From: Epiperipatus broadwayi
Taxonomy: Eukaryota; Onychophora; Udeonychophora; Euonychophora; Peripatidae
Direction of reading: 5' to 3'
NCBI GenBank assembly: GCA_028023455.1
Contig: JAQFVV010006197.1
Coordinates: forward strand, 18,225,254-18,289,253
Length of the DNA: 64,000 nt
A model generated the notes under the pieces. That model was not told the DNA's origin. It saw only the letters and a program-made list of their open reading frames with translations, and ran no database searches. Positions 34,821-46,599 of the stretch are shown one piece after another. Within the stretch, counting starts at the first letter, position 1. Each line of letters begins with the position of its first letter. Both the position numbers and the translations under genes were made by a program.

Positions 34821-34983
34821 ATAGAAATTTATGTAACCAAAATAACAAAATTTTATTAAAATTCTTACACAATCATAATTTCATCTATTAACAATTAGAC
34901 CTTCTCAAACAAATGAAACCATGGTTGTAGTTTAGTAAAATTTTGTTGTTTTGATTAGTATTGTAGTCTTATATGAATTTCTA
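34821..34983. mobile_element. Small MITE
   Basis: 163 bp with imperfect inverted ends: ATAGAAATTTATG at the left and its complement CATATGAATTTCTAT-like at the right. AACAAAATTTTATTAAA is mirrored as TTTAGTAAAATTTTGTT. The interior TTCATCTATTAACAATTAGA is shared with the sequence that flanks the Tigger element at 51545-51565. Confidence 0.65.
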
Positions 34984-35069
34984 TTTTATTTTTAATTGTT
35001 AGCATTGTAGGCAGTAGTTAATTTTTAATATATATATATAAAATATCAAATAATATAAGTATAATAACA

Positions 35070-35187
35070 ATATTCACTGGAATAAAAACTACAAAATTTT
35101 AAAAAATGCCTGTATAAAATTAAAGATTAATCTTTAATTTTATACAGGCATTTTTTAAAATTTTGTAGTTTTTATTCTAGTGAATAT
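35070..35187. repeat. Near-perfect 118-bp palindrome
   Basis: Two 59-base arms with no spacer, centred between 35128 and 35129 (TAAAGATTAATCTTTA at the centre). The only mismatch I see is CACTGGAAT against CACTAGAAT. The outer end runs into ATATATATATTGTACCCTTA at the right; similar ends occur inverted at about 39920-39955. Confidence 0.93.
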
Positions 35188-38100
35188 ATATATATATATT
35201 GTACCCTTACTTCTTGATATGTAAAATAGTTTAAAATACAACTAGCTCAGTTACATTATTATGCTTAATAATAATTTGCATATCTATCTTTAATATACTT
35301 TTATATTATCATATCTTAATTAAATTTATTATCAATTATCAAAATCAATATAGTTTTAGATTATACTAATTAAATAAGTATTTAATAAAATTATGAGACT
35401 ATGAAGTAAAGTTACAAAGTAATAAGCAGATTTACACTGAGTCAATATATCCCAAGATACTGTCTCAATGGCATAAGAATACTACCACTACCTTATCATC
35501 TTACCACTATATCTATAGCATTCTTATGACTTTTAAATGAAATAAATTATCTTTAACAATACTAAATAAATACTAATCTTCTAACTTAAAATATAATTAA
35601 ATAATCTCAGGTTCTTTTAAGATGTTTTAAAATAATAATAACTCATGTAAATAAGTATGATGTGGGATTTTATATCAAACTTAAATACACCTAACTTATT
35701 TTAATAATAATAATAAATAATACTAATCTTAAAGTGTAATTTAATCTCATCTATTTCTATGATATAATCAATCATTAAATGAACAAACAATCATATGTAT
35801 ATTTTTATTTCATATGGTATCTTAATTTTGGAATAGATCAAAATCTTATATTTAATAATCCGTAGTAATAAACAATACTGTATTCTTATAATGTGCATTA
35901 TAATCATTTTATGACCATTGCAATATTTTCTGTTCATGTCAATCAATTCTTATAAAATAATGTTAAGCAAATATTGTATTCATTTCTAAATAATAATAAC
36001 AAATTCATTTTTGGTGCAAATATTATGTTTATTTCAAATCATCTGATGTCAAAATGCTGTGGTAAAAATAATGAAAACTCGACACACTTTTAAAACAAAT
36101 TAACAAGTTTATTTACAATGACTTCAAATAAAATTTATTTACACTATTTACAGTTTTAGAATTTAGGAAAATAAATAAAATAAAATAAGAAATTACAAAT
36201 ACAAGAGGGTTATACTGTTACTAATTCATGTGCTTAATAAGCAATTATACATTCTTCAAATACTATACTAATAATATTATAGTATGTTTTCAAAACTTAG
36301 ATTTTAAAATAAATAGTAGTGTACTTTAATTACTACAAATAATAATATATGTCAAGACTATTTATGTAGCATGTGTAAACAATGAAACTTCCCTAATTAA
36401 ATAGCTATACTAATTAAGTATTACCATTTATAATGTATTATCATATATTTACTTTATTATTAGCATTGCTTAATAGCTTTATAAAATTAATGTATCTTTG
36501 TAATGTAAAAACAAATAATTGACTGTACTTATACTTTACTTAATGTAATTCCTGTTATACGTTTTATCAAATATGCATTACATATCTGTACTGTTCAAAT
36601 ACTATTATTTAAATCATTTATTAATTTCAAATTCATAAAGCATTACCTTAGACAAATTCTATGATTCTTTTCTATGTAAAATCATTACTTTACTTTATGT
36701 GTTATTTTAATCCTTTCTAATAATTTCTATCTATAAAACACATTCTAAACTTATCTAAAATTTCCGGAAAATAAATACCAATTTTAAATAAAATATTCAT
36801 TATCTAAACTACCTATACTACATTATCTATACCTAATAAACTTCAATCTAAATATAAGCTTCTACCCATAACGTAACTTAACTTATTTAATAAAACAAAA
36901 TACAAAAAATAGAGTCTTTTCAAATCTATTCTTATCTTGTAAATAATAAAATAATTACCTAAATAAAGAATAAATATAATTCTAATACTATAACATAATA
37001 AAATATCAAAATTTATTTATGAAAGAATCATATAATTATTTCTAAGCTTCTTATGTAATGTTGTATCATGTTGACACTATAAATTAAAACTTATGCATAT
37101 TTTAATAAAGTTTGTTGCCAATATAATGTATGTATTTTCTTAAAATATCTATACATTCATTCCACAAAACATAATATTTGGTTGATCTAAAGAAAAAAAC
37201 ATATTAAATTCATCAAAATCATTATACAATGTTTTTACCATAATAATAATAATGTCCAATCTGCTATCCAGCATTCTTCGGAATTTGCAGCTTCATAAAA
37301 TAAAATCATTCACATTTTCACTCATAAACATTCATTAGAATATTCCGTGTTATATTAATTATAAAAAAACAAATTTATGTAATTAATTATTATATTATTT
37401 TTAAGTTATTATTTAATAAATGTACCTAACCTACTTTTAATAGTTTAATAATATTTTAAATTTTATGTTAAATAAATAAAATAAAAGTTCATATTACGTA
37501 TTCCAGCGACGACTTGTGTTCTACCATAAAAGTTCTAACAAATATCCTACGTATAAAGTCAATAGAACACTATTTCCTGTTCCGTTGTATCACGTGTTTC
37601 TTGAAAGTTTATAAAAAATTGATAACGTTCTTTTTTAAAACAATAAGTTCCCATAAACAAATAAAATTAAAATAATAGTTTATAAATTCGCTTTCTGGAT
37701 CCAGTTCTTCATAAAATATTGTTCAAAAGTTATTATTTCTAAATCAATCTATAATTGTTGAATTATTCTCATTTAATTACTTCCATTAACTTAGCTTGGC
37801 CTAATTTGGTTTGGCTTGGACGTCCATGTATTACTTGCGCATTTTTCAAAACAATATATCTAGGTAAGAATCTATTTTTCCATCTATAACGTCCAGCGTT
37901 TTAGATTACTTCGATATAATAATTTTATTATATTACGATTTTAAATAATCATATTTATAATCTATTTGCCTTTTCAAATCGTCAATATTTAGTCTTTTAA
38001 GCACAAAGACTTAACAAGGCATGTATTTATTAAAATTACTACTTCTTATATCTTTACTTAAGATATACATTTTATTTTTTTAAAAATCTGCAAAAATACT

Positions 38101-39433
38101 TTCTTTCTATAGAAGTATTCATATTTCTTTTAAATATCTATTTATAATAGACAATAGTAATTTAAACTTTTTAACACTATTTATAGTCCAAAATACTACT
38201 TTTCTCCATCTCATGGTTTTATGTACTAATCCAGCGTCTGTTATTTTTCTAGCGTAAAGTTTCTGATATATTTCTACGATACGTGATGTTTTCATGATTA
38301 TTCGTACGTAAATTGAGTTTCGATATTGAGAAGACCAATAGGGAATTATTAAGTTTCTACTGCATACTTATCATTTAAAAAATTATAAAATTATATACAA
38401 TAACACTCTTATGATTTTACAACTGATTTTAAGAGCGTTTATAAATTTACTTAGCTATTTTCTCAATAGCACGATTAACTTTTAAAATTTATTGTAGAGA
38501 GCCCCCCTCAACAATTGAATCCAGCTTATATACTGCCAGAAACTCCTTATCTGATTGGTACATTTAAACAATCAAAATTTCTAGCTTATTTACATATTTA
38601 CTAACACACTATTAAAAATAAAATAATGACTTATTTAATATTTAATATAATCACACTTTAAAAATAATTTTATCGTTTATTCAAATCTATTAAACATTTT
38701 TTAAAATATTCTTTCTTACTTAATTTAAATCTTAACTTTTATAAGATCATTTAAAATAAATTAAATCTTTTTAAATACGTTACATTTTTAAGACAATATT
38801 TTTAAAAATCAGATTTAATATTTTACATTAATATCTTTATTTTTATCTCGTGATAACTCACGTATTATTTATAAATTTAACAACATAATTTTAAAATAGT
38901 TTTTGCAACTTTATGAGAAAGCTTCCAAGCATGTGTGTATGTATCTCTAATTAACATCTGTCTTTACAATACAAGAAACGCTTCCCATAATCTAAAAATA
39001 ACTTAACAATTGCTTTTTTTAAAACAAATACTTATTTTTAAAATAAATATAATATTACATCAGCTTTTAAAATAATTATTTGATATGATTAAAATCAAAT
39101 ATTAATCTCAATTTAAGCACTTATAATTTAAAATATTTCTATTTACTTTTAACATATATTTTAAATTAAATAAATATCTTTGTCTAATTTAAACTTGTCT
39201 TTTAAATACTTTAGCTTTAAACATTTGTCATTAAATTTATTAATACAGTATTACATCATAATCATCATCATTTTTAAATATCTTCTCAATATCAACACAA
39301 TTCACATATCAAATACTCATAGATTACTTTAATTAAACTTATGGTAACATTACCACAAGCAAAGTCAACATTACACATTTTAAAATACTTCTTAAATTTA
39401 AAATTTTCTACTAGATTAGCACAAAACTTAAAT
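35188..39433. other. G-depleted AT-rich tract, no gene seen
   Basis: Over 4 kb of very AT-rich sequence with C clearly exceeding G on the plus strand (many 60-base lines have 1 to 3 G). The patch 37495-38340 is unusual in keeping many CpG dinucleotides. A C-run occurs at 38503-38508. No protein-like frame of useful length was found on either strand. Confidence 0.5.
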
Positions 39434-39453
39434 GGTGACCCATACAAAAGGGC

Positions 39454-39495
<42 letters not shown>

Positions 39496-39892
39496 ATTCT
39501 AGTGAATATATATATATATATACACACACATGTGGATATGATTTTGGTACTTGGGAAACATGGAGAGTAAATGCTGAAGATCTTACATTAATGTATTCTT
39601 TTTTAGCATTTATACATCACTTGCTTCTCCCTATGTTTGGTGTTAGGGACATGGCACATGATATAACAACCACATAAAACAATTCTATATATTATATCCA
39701 TGTAATTATTACTTTATACATTTTTTCACCCAGTTGAGAATAAGTATTATCTTATTGAAACATTGGTAAGAATTTTATTTTATTCTAATAAAAATGGTTA
39801 ATCCTGAAAACAGGCTTCATAAAACATCTTTCACCAGTGAAAACATTCATTTCAAACATATATATATATTGTGCCCTTTTGTATGGGTCTCC
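39434..39892. mobile_element. Element with terminal inverted repeats
   Basis: Ends are TGGTGACCCATACAAAAGGG at the left and the complement of TGGAGACCCATACAAAAGGG at the right, each followed inward by CACAATATATATAT. Length is 459 bp. The interior holds an AT array, a segment ATTCTAGTGAATATATATAT also found at the edge of the 35070 palindrome, and a short open run (YDFGTWETWRVNAEDL) of unknown meaning. Confidence 0.75.
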
Positions 39893-40490
39893 ATATATAT
39901 ATTTATGATATATCATATATCGAGAAGTGAGGGTACAATATATATATATAATGTTAAAAGCTTATGTAAATCTCCTATAAACTATTTTGCATTACATAAT
40001 CATTCAACTGATTTTAGAAAATGAAATTAATAGCAATTTTGAATACTTTTCAATTTTTTCTTAACATAGTATAAAAATTCATCTAAGAATTACATAAAAG
40101 TTAAAAGAATCTCAAGTCTTTATAACATCTTGGTGACATAACTTGAAATGCATGGCAATCTTGTCTATATTTCCCTTGTTACTAGCAATGCAAAAAGCAG
40201 TCAGAATTGATATTATTTTTATCTATTAAAGATGGTTAAATGATGATATAATGAAAGATAGGTGTGATATAATCATTGTCTGCATAAGTGGCAGACATAT
40301 CTGTTTGCATAACTTCCATCTATTCAGACAATATCTATTTACCTACTTAGGGATCTTTTGACTGGTTTACTTATCTACTTACATATTTGTGTTATATGAA
40401 TAATTGTGAATCTTCTATTATATGTAATATTTAAGCACAGTTTAAAGCTTTTTTTTTTAAAAATTAATGAAATATTTGTTTGCATTGTAG
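39893..40490. other. Intron sequence
   Basis: AT-rich. Includes the inverted TTGTACCCT-type end near 39930 and ends with the acceptor TTTGCATTGTAG at 40479-40490. Confidence 0.45.
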
Positions 40491-40602
40491 GATCTTAAAC
40501 TGTGAGCACAGGTGTACATTTCAGAAACTTCAATTTGCAAAATTAGAGAGGTGTAAATGTCTTGCCTTTTCTGATAAATATCAATTCTTACAGGATTTAC
40601 AG
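40491..40602 (+). CDS. Exon c of the coiled-coil gene
   Basis: 112 bp between GCATTGTAG and GTAATT. The first G completes the Arg codon from exon b, then 37 codons read ILNCEHRCTFQKLQFAKLER and on through KCLAFSDKYQFLQDLQ. It enters in phase 2 and leaves in phase 0, matching both neighbours. The other two frames contain stops. Cys content (four Cys) is notable for a coiled-coil region. Confidence 0.7.
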
Positions 40603-42351
40603 GTAATTTATTTGAAGTTGGATTGTTTTAAAACTTGTATTATAAATTGATTATATAATTTGCATATAGACATATATAAATAAATAAACAATTAATACTG
40701 AATATACTTAAGCAGATAATTTACTAATTCTAATCTGAAATATACAAATTCTGTTATAAATAAATTCTACAAATTAAAAAATAAATAAATCAAATAAGAA
40801 TAAATATTTTATTGATTAAACTATTAAAAAGAATCATTATTGGGATTGTAAGAATCTAAGAAGAGCTATTAAAGATTTTTAATAAGATGAGTAATGTGTT
40901 TTTGAAATCATCTTAAGAACGTTTAATTTGACTAAATACTCTTCTTAAAAGTAAAACAAAACTTCAACGTTATCAGAGAACCTGCAAGTATAAAATAATC
41001 ATAGTAAGATCTAACATAGAAAGGAGAAATGACTACTTTATACACTTGCAGGTTTTCTGACAGAGAAGTAGCACAATGATATTATTATCACATGCAAATG
41101 GAAACATTTCCATTATCTTATATATAATTTGAAAATGCTATATTTATTAAAATTACATATTTGTTTTTTATTTATTGAAAAGACTGTTAAAATAATATAT
41201 ATTAAATCTACTATGCACTAAAAATTAAAAAAAAAAAAATGTTTCTTCAACTACAATTGTTTTTTTAAAATTTAATTTGAAATAAAAGCATGGTATATCC
41301 AGAAGTTAATTAATTCAATCACTCCCATATGTTTATTTCGAGTTAAATATAAAAATCTCAATTGTGATTGAAGAAACCAATTATTTTGACTTTTTAATGT
41401 ATAGTAAATAAAAACTTTTAAAATAATATATTTTATATATATATTATTTTTAATTTTTTAGTATTTGAATATTTTTTGAAATTATTCCAATTTTAATTCA
41501 AATTAAAAATAAAAACAATGTGTAACGTTTTAAAGGCAATTCGTGATGCATTAAAAATTGATTCCAATTTTATTTTATTATTAAAAGAACAATTTAAAAA
41601 AAAAAAACTAAGAGAAAATAAAATTTCATTTATTTTAAAACAAGTAACTTTTGCAATCAATCGAAATTAAGACTTGTTTTTATTTCTATTTTAATTGATT
41701 ATCAACACATTTCAATGTAACCTTTTTAAAAAAAAAATAATTAAAAAAAAATGTCACCCTCACATGTGCATCATTGAAAATATATTTGAAATTTGATTCA
41801 CCAACACTCTAAGATGATATAAAATACTGATCAAACAGAAATATTTCATTGTTATAATTGCATTAGCATAAATTTCTAATATGAATACAATTTTTAAAAA
41901 AAATCCATTTGATAAAAGTATGTTAAAAATTGATTACAAAATTCATACCAAACAAGCAAATAAGAGATTCTCAGTTAAATAAACACATTTAAAAAGAGAA
42001 GTGATGCCTTTACCTTATGCCATTTATTTATTGGCTAACATTAAAATAAAACTTTTGTTTATATTTGATATAGACTTTTATTTGATGATATTCTCTTTTT
42101 TTTCTTGAAAGCTCATATTTTTAGTATTTGAGGTAGAAAGAATAAATAATCATCAGGCTTTCTGACAAAGAGGGGCATATTATTGTCAATACATAGAAAA
42201 GGAAGTAGTTTCCATTGACTTACATAGAATAACACATATGTACTGGATATCTTGGTACATATATCATATACATATACCCAGTACAAACAAAGAAGTGTGT
42301 AGGTAAATATATAACAGCATGCATATAAATGAAAAGAAGGATATTGATTAC
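40603..42351. other. Intron sequence, AT-rich
   Basis: No gene. Inverted similarity between about 40978-40990 (GAACCTGCAAGTATA) and 41044-41062 (TATACACTTGCAGGTTTTCT) suggests a small decayed hairpin element. Confidence 0.45.
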
Positions 42352-42466
42352 CAACTTGTCATCATAATTTTTATAAACGGAGTTTTCTTCAGGAAATCCC
42401 TGCAGCCAAACATTGGTGTATGAATAAGGTTCCATGGGTATCTCCAGTAGCATCTGAGAAAGAATC
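42352..42466 (-). CDS. Candidate minus-strand exon, unknown protein
   Basis: On the minus strand, TTTATGACAG precedes and GTAATC follows a 115-bp open segment reading ILSQMLLEIPMEPYSYTNVW and on through LQGFPEENSVYKNYDDKL. Residue usage (Pro, Tyr, Trp, Glu, Asn) is that of a normal globular protein and unlike the flanking low-complexity frames. It would enter in phase 2 and leave in phase 0. No other exon of such a minus-strand gene was found, so it may be one exon of a gene nested in the opposite direction, or captured sequence. The family is not recognised. Confidence 0.4.
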
Positions 42467-42615
42467 CTGTCATAAATTAAAATATGTATAGAAATGAATT
42501 AATTTTCAGTATTTTTCTTCACATTGATATGAGTCTTATAAATTTATGTATTGACATCCTTATTTTAAATTTTATTAGGTAGGCTTAGTTCATATATATC
42601 TAAATATGTGTTTAA

Positions 42616-42618
<3 letters not shown>

Positions 42619-42679
<61 letters not shown>
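42619..42679. repeat. (AT)n microsatellite
   Basis: About 30 AT units abutting the left LTR of the next element. Confidence 0.95.
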
Positions 42680-42681
<2 letters not shown>

Positions 42682-43118
42682 ACCAATCATTGCCTATCCT
42701 GTAAATTCATACCATGCACACCAAATTGAACATGAGATTACTGTCATGCATCAGAATACGGCATCGAAATAAACTAAATATTAAACTCCAAAACGAATAA
42801 ATTAAAGCAATTTAATTGAAGTTTAAATGAGAGATCAAACCAAAGTTGGTAACATTTCCTGATCTCTCCCTTACCAAAACTCTATTGCCATGCTAATTGA
42901 TATCCTAAAGTTGGCTATGGCATATATTTGAAAGGCAACATTTTAACCTTGCCTTTACATGCTACTTTCAGAAAGAGCAAACCCTTTCAGAAAAGAATAT
43001 ACCATTATCAACAAAACATACAAAATATAAAATAAAGAAAAGATGTCAGCATATCAACAAACTTTTAATAACTCCAATAGAATATCATTCCATAGACTTT
43101 TGCTCAGTCAACTACACA
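42680..43118 (-). repeat. 3' LTR (left copy)
   Basis: Long matches to 49058-49498, e.g. TTTAATTGAAGTTTAAATGA, GAGAGATCAAACCAAAG and CTCTATTGCCATGCTAATTG. On the minus strand it would start TGTGTAGTTGACTGAG. Confidence 0.78.
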
Positions 43119-43329
43119 TCTCAGGCAAATAGTGAATTATGATATTGTTTGAAAATTGGTATAATTTTGTTAAAACAAGAGAGAAATAAGATGAAACATT
43201 TACAACTGAATAATTTAAAAGAATAAATATTTATTTTCCCCTAATAAACCTACCATCATTGGTACACAGGAATAAATATATTTTATTAAAATAAATGTTA
43301 TGACAAAAGAAAAAATTAATAAGCAAACT

Positions 43330-44118
43330 GATTTAAACAAGGCAAAACTCTCTATACAGCAGTGCTACCCTGTGCCAACAAGAGTAATCAATGAATGCCA
43401 GAAGGCTTGTGCATAAAATCCCTATCTAATGCCTACTCATCCAATATCCCCAGACTTGTTTCTGGCTTGTGGCCTTTGTCAGTGAGGAGCTTTGGATCTG
43501 AGAGCACTGCACCTAGATCTTAGGATCTAATGCAACCCTCCAGTAAACACCTTTTATCTCTACTTAACTATAAAACTATGAGAATGAAATTGAAAACACA
43601 AAAACATTTTCAATCTAAGCTCAATAGCTTATATAGTCATATGGATCTGAACTCAGTTCAGCACCCATACATTTTGGTGTCTTTGGCTCTTTAACAACCA
43701 TAGCCACCGCTATCCTATTAGGCAGGATTGGTGTTAAATCATTAAGCATCACATGATCACCATCTCTTATATTAGCACATAATTGTTTTGTGAAAATGTT
43801 TTTGTGTTTTCAATTTTATTCTCATAGTTTTATAGTTAAGTAGAGATAAAAGGTGGTTGCTGGAGGGTTGCATTAGATCCTAAGATCTAGGTGCAATGCT
43901 CTCAGATCCAAAGATCCCCACTGACAAAGGCCACATGCCAGAAACTAGTCTGGGGATATTGGATGAGTAGGCATTAGATAGAGATTTTATGCACAAGCCT
44001 TCTGGCATCCATTGATTACTTTTGTTGGCACAGGGTGGCAGTACTGTATAGAGAGTTTTGCCTTGTTTATAAACAATTATATGCTAGTGTAAGAGATGGT
44101 GATCATGTGATGCTTAAT
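43330..44118. mobile_element. Foldback element, large copy
   Basis: Two inverted arms of about 275 bp: 43345-43620 (GGCAAAACTCTCTATACAGC onward) and 43790-44075 (ending GCTGTATAGAGAGTTTTGCC-like). The right end carries AAGAGATGGTGATCATGTGA followed by TGCTTAATGG. The same end sequence occurs inverted inside the loop at 43743-43790 (TTAAGCATCACATGATCACC), so the interval 43743-44116 is itself bounded by inverted TTAAGCATCACATGATCACC ends. This looks like two units of one family joined head to head. Confidence 0.82.
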
Positions 44119-44430
44119 GGTTTAAATTGATTTAATTTTAATACGGACCCCCCCTATTTTTTCATCTAAATATCCTTGAATAATGTGATCTGAGTTTCTA
44201 CCTACACACAGACAAATTAAGTATTACTTTTCTTATAGATAATAGCAAACAAAAATGTACATGTCTTTATATGCATCCTTCCTACTTTATTAAACATTTT
44301 AGAAATGTGCATTTTTTGTACAAATCAAATGCACACAGCGATAAAAAATAATAATATAATTTCCTGCAATTTAAATTTATTTTTTGGTAGGTGCATATAT
44401 ATGTTACAAGCATCAACAAAAATAAAAACT

Positions 44431-44431
<1 letters not shown>

Positions 44432-44472
<41 letters not shown>
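44432..44472. repeat. (AC)n(AT)n microsatellite
   Basis: Adjacent CA and TA arrays of about 8 and 12 units. Confidence 0.93.
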
Positions 44473-44481
<9 letters not shown>

Positions 44482-44624
44482 ACCTATCTAAAATTAATGT
44501 GGGAGGATTGTTTAAAGTTGAAAAATCTGTTTATGGATAAACAAGATAACATACATGTAATACAAAAAAATATATCAATAAAATTTACCTCATCAAGGCC
44601 TATGGACAATAATAAAATATAAAA

Positions 44625-44800
44625 AAAAAATTACCATCTGGCTTCTTTCTGATTTCTTCATATTAACCTCCTATGGACTTTGGAAATTCTGAATGCACTG
44701 TAAAACATAGCAACAAGGTGGCAAGAACTTCTCCCCTTCTTTTCAGCAGAATGTAGACTTTGAGGTGTTCATCATCATCAGCTGGCATTGTTGCTAAATG
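44625..44800 (-). repeat. Dispersed repeat, copy 2 of 2
   Basis: Reverse-strand partner of 4180-4342 (see there). Inserted in the pol region of the minus-strand LTR element. Confidence 0.6.
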
Positions 44801-46580
44801 GCAGCAGTGTAGAAGGAGTCAGGATAGTCCACTGACATGGGGAATTTACTCCATCTTTTTTATACTGACTAATTTAGGTATCTTCATTTCTATTCAGGTT
44901 TCTACCAATATTTTTCTTCTTTATCACAGAAACAGCAAACTGCTAACTAATTACACAACTTTTGAGGAACCTTCATTTGTATCCAGGCTTGTTTCTGTTC
45001 CCCTTCCCTTTTTTACCAATTTTTTTCCTGTTTGACGACCAGCATCTTTTTCTTAAATCTCCAAATTCTCAAATATGGCTTTAATAAAACACCCTTAACA
45101 GTCTATAATGAACAAATAACATCAGTCTGATAATCTTCCTAGACCTCTGGTCTAATACTTAATCACCCAAGTATTTTGCAGCAGGGACGAGCATAGCAGA
45201 TGAAAAGAACACAGCAAGGCAAATAAAATATCATAGAGAAGAACCAAAGAAAAGGGAACACCCCAGCCACTGCTGAAACCTTTTATAGCACTCTCAATGC
45301 AATACAAATTGAGTATCCCCCCTATCACTAGTGCATCAGCCAACTCTAAATTCTTGGCTAATTTATTGCAACCACGGGGCTTTTTATACCTTTTTTTTAA
45401 ATCTTTTATTTCTATCTCTAATTTTCCACTCAGACCTAATACTTTGTCAAGGAGTTCCATGTACACCAATTTTCTAATTTTTAATATAATAGAAAAGCTT
45501 TTTAACTATCTGTTACAAAAGATTAAAAAAAAAAAAATCTAAAATAAAATCACTCTAGATTTTCTATGCTGATATTGGCATTCAATTACTTTGCATATTT
45601 GTTTTTAAAATACAAAAGATGGGACAATCATTTCAATCCATAAAAATTAAAATTTGGTCATACAATAACAACCTGCATTTGTTTTAATTTATTAAAAGAA
45701 AAAAATATATGATAGAAAAAATAATAACAATAAACATGCAAAATATTTACAACCATTTTGACCATCCCTTTTTTACATACATATTTTTTCATGTAAACAA
45801 TTTTAAAATGTGAATTGGTAAAATTTGCAATAATTAAAAAAAAATCATATATGAAAATTATAAATCATAACTTTTTTTAATATTTTATTTACTCCTGTGT
45901 GCAAGTAAAATATCTACGCAGACCACCATCATTCGCTTAATAGTACATTTGTATAATTTTGTACTTTATTTATTACTATAACTTAGATAAAATATAAATC
46001 TATATACATATAAGTGGTTGAAGCTTTCACTATGGCCATCTTGTGCATTGAAATCGGAGTAACTATTTAATGTCTCAACTATTCAATTACCTTTCTCTCA
46101 AGACAAACCAAACCAATATATATATATATATATATATATATACTCCATCCCCCTATGCTAATCATTAGAGTATTGCAGACATGACATTCAAAAATGTCCA
46201 TGATGTAAATATTCATTCTCCGTGTATTGATATACCACATTATAACTTCCAATTTTCCAATCCAAAGTTAAAAATAATAAAGATACAGAGCATTGGTATA
46301 AAGATCCCTCCTTCATCTATAATAACTATGCAAAACAACCAAAATAAGAATATAGTAACTGTATCCTTGCTCATTTCTTTTTGGAGTCTTACAGGATCTT
46401 GTGCATTATCAGGATAAGGGGACTCTTTTAACCAAGAGCCCAGCACCATGCCAGCTCCCTTTGCTGAAACATGTATGCTTGATGAGTGATATCTCAGAGG
46501 AACTTTTTATCTCTGCAGATTATATAGAAAAATTATACTCATTCTAGAGTATAAACATAACTTGCTATAGTGCCACAGAA
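44801..46580. other. Interior of LTR element, unassigned
   Basis: Two modest open runs exist. The minus-strand run 45152-45469 starts MVYMELLDKVLGLSGK and contains a Lys-rich helix and a hydrophobic C-terminal stretch. The plus-strand run 46181-46414 has no protein-like pattern. A 70-bp segment at 45964-46035 (ATAAGTGGTTGAAGCT) recurs at 49496-49565 just outside the right LTR. AT array at 46118-46141. No pol motif found. Confidence 0.45.
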
Positions 46581-46599
46581 ATTCCAGCCTATGCAAAGA

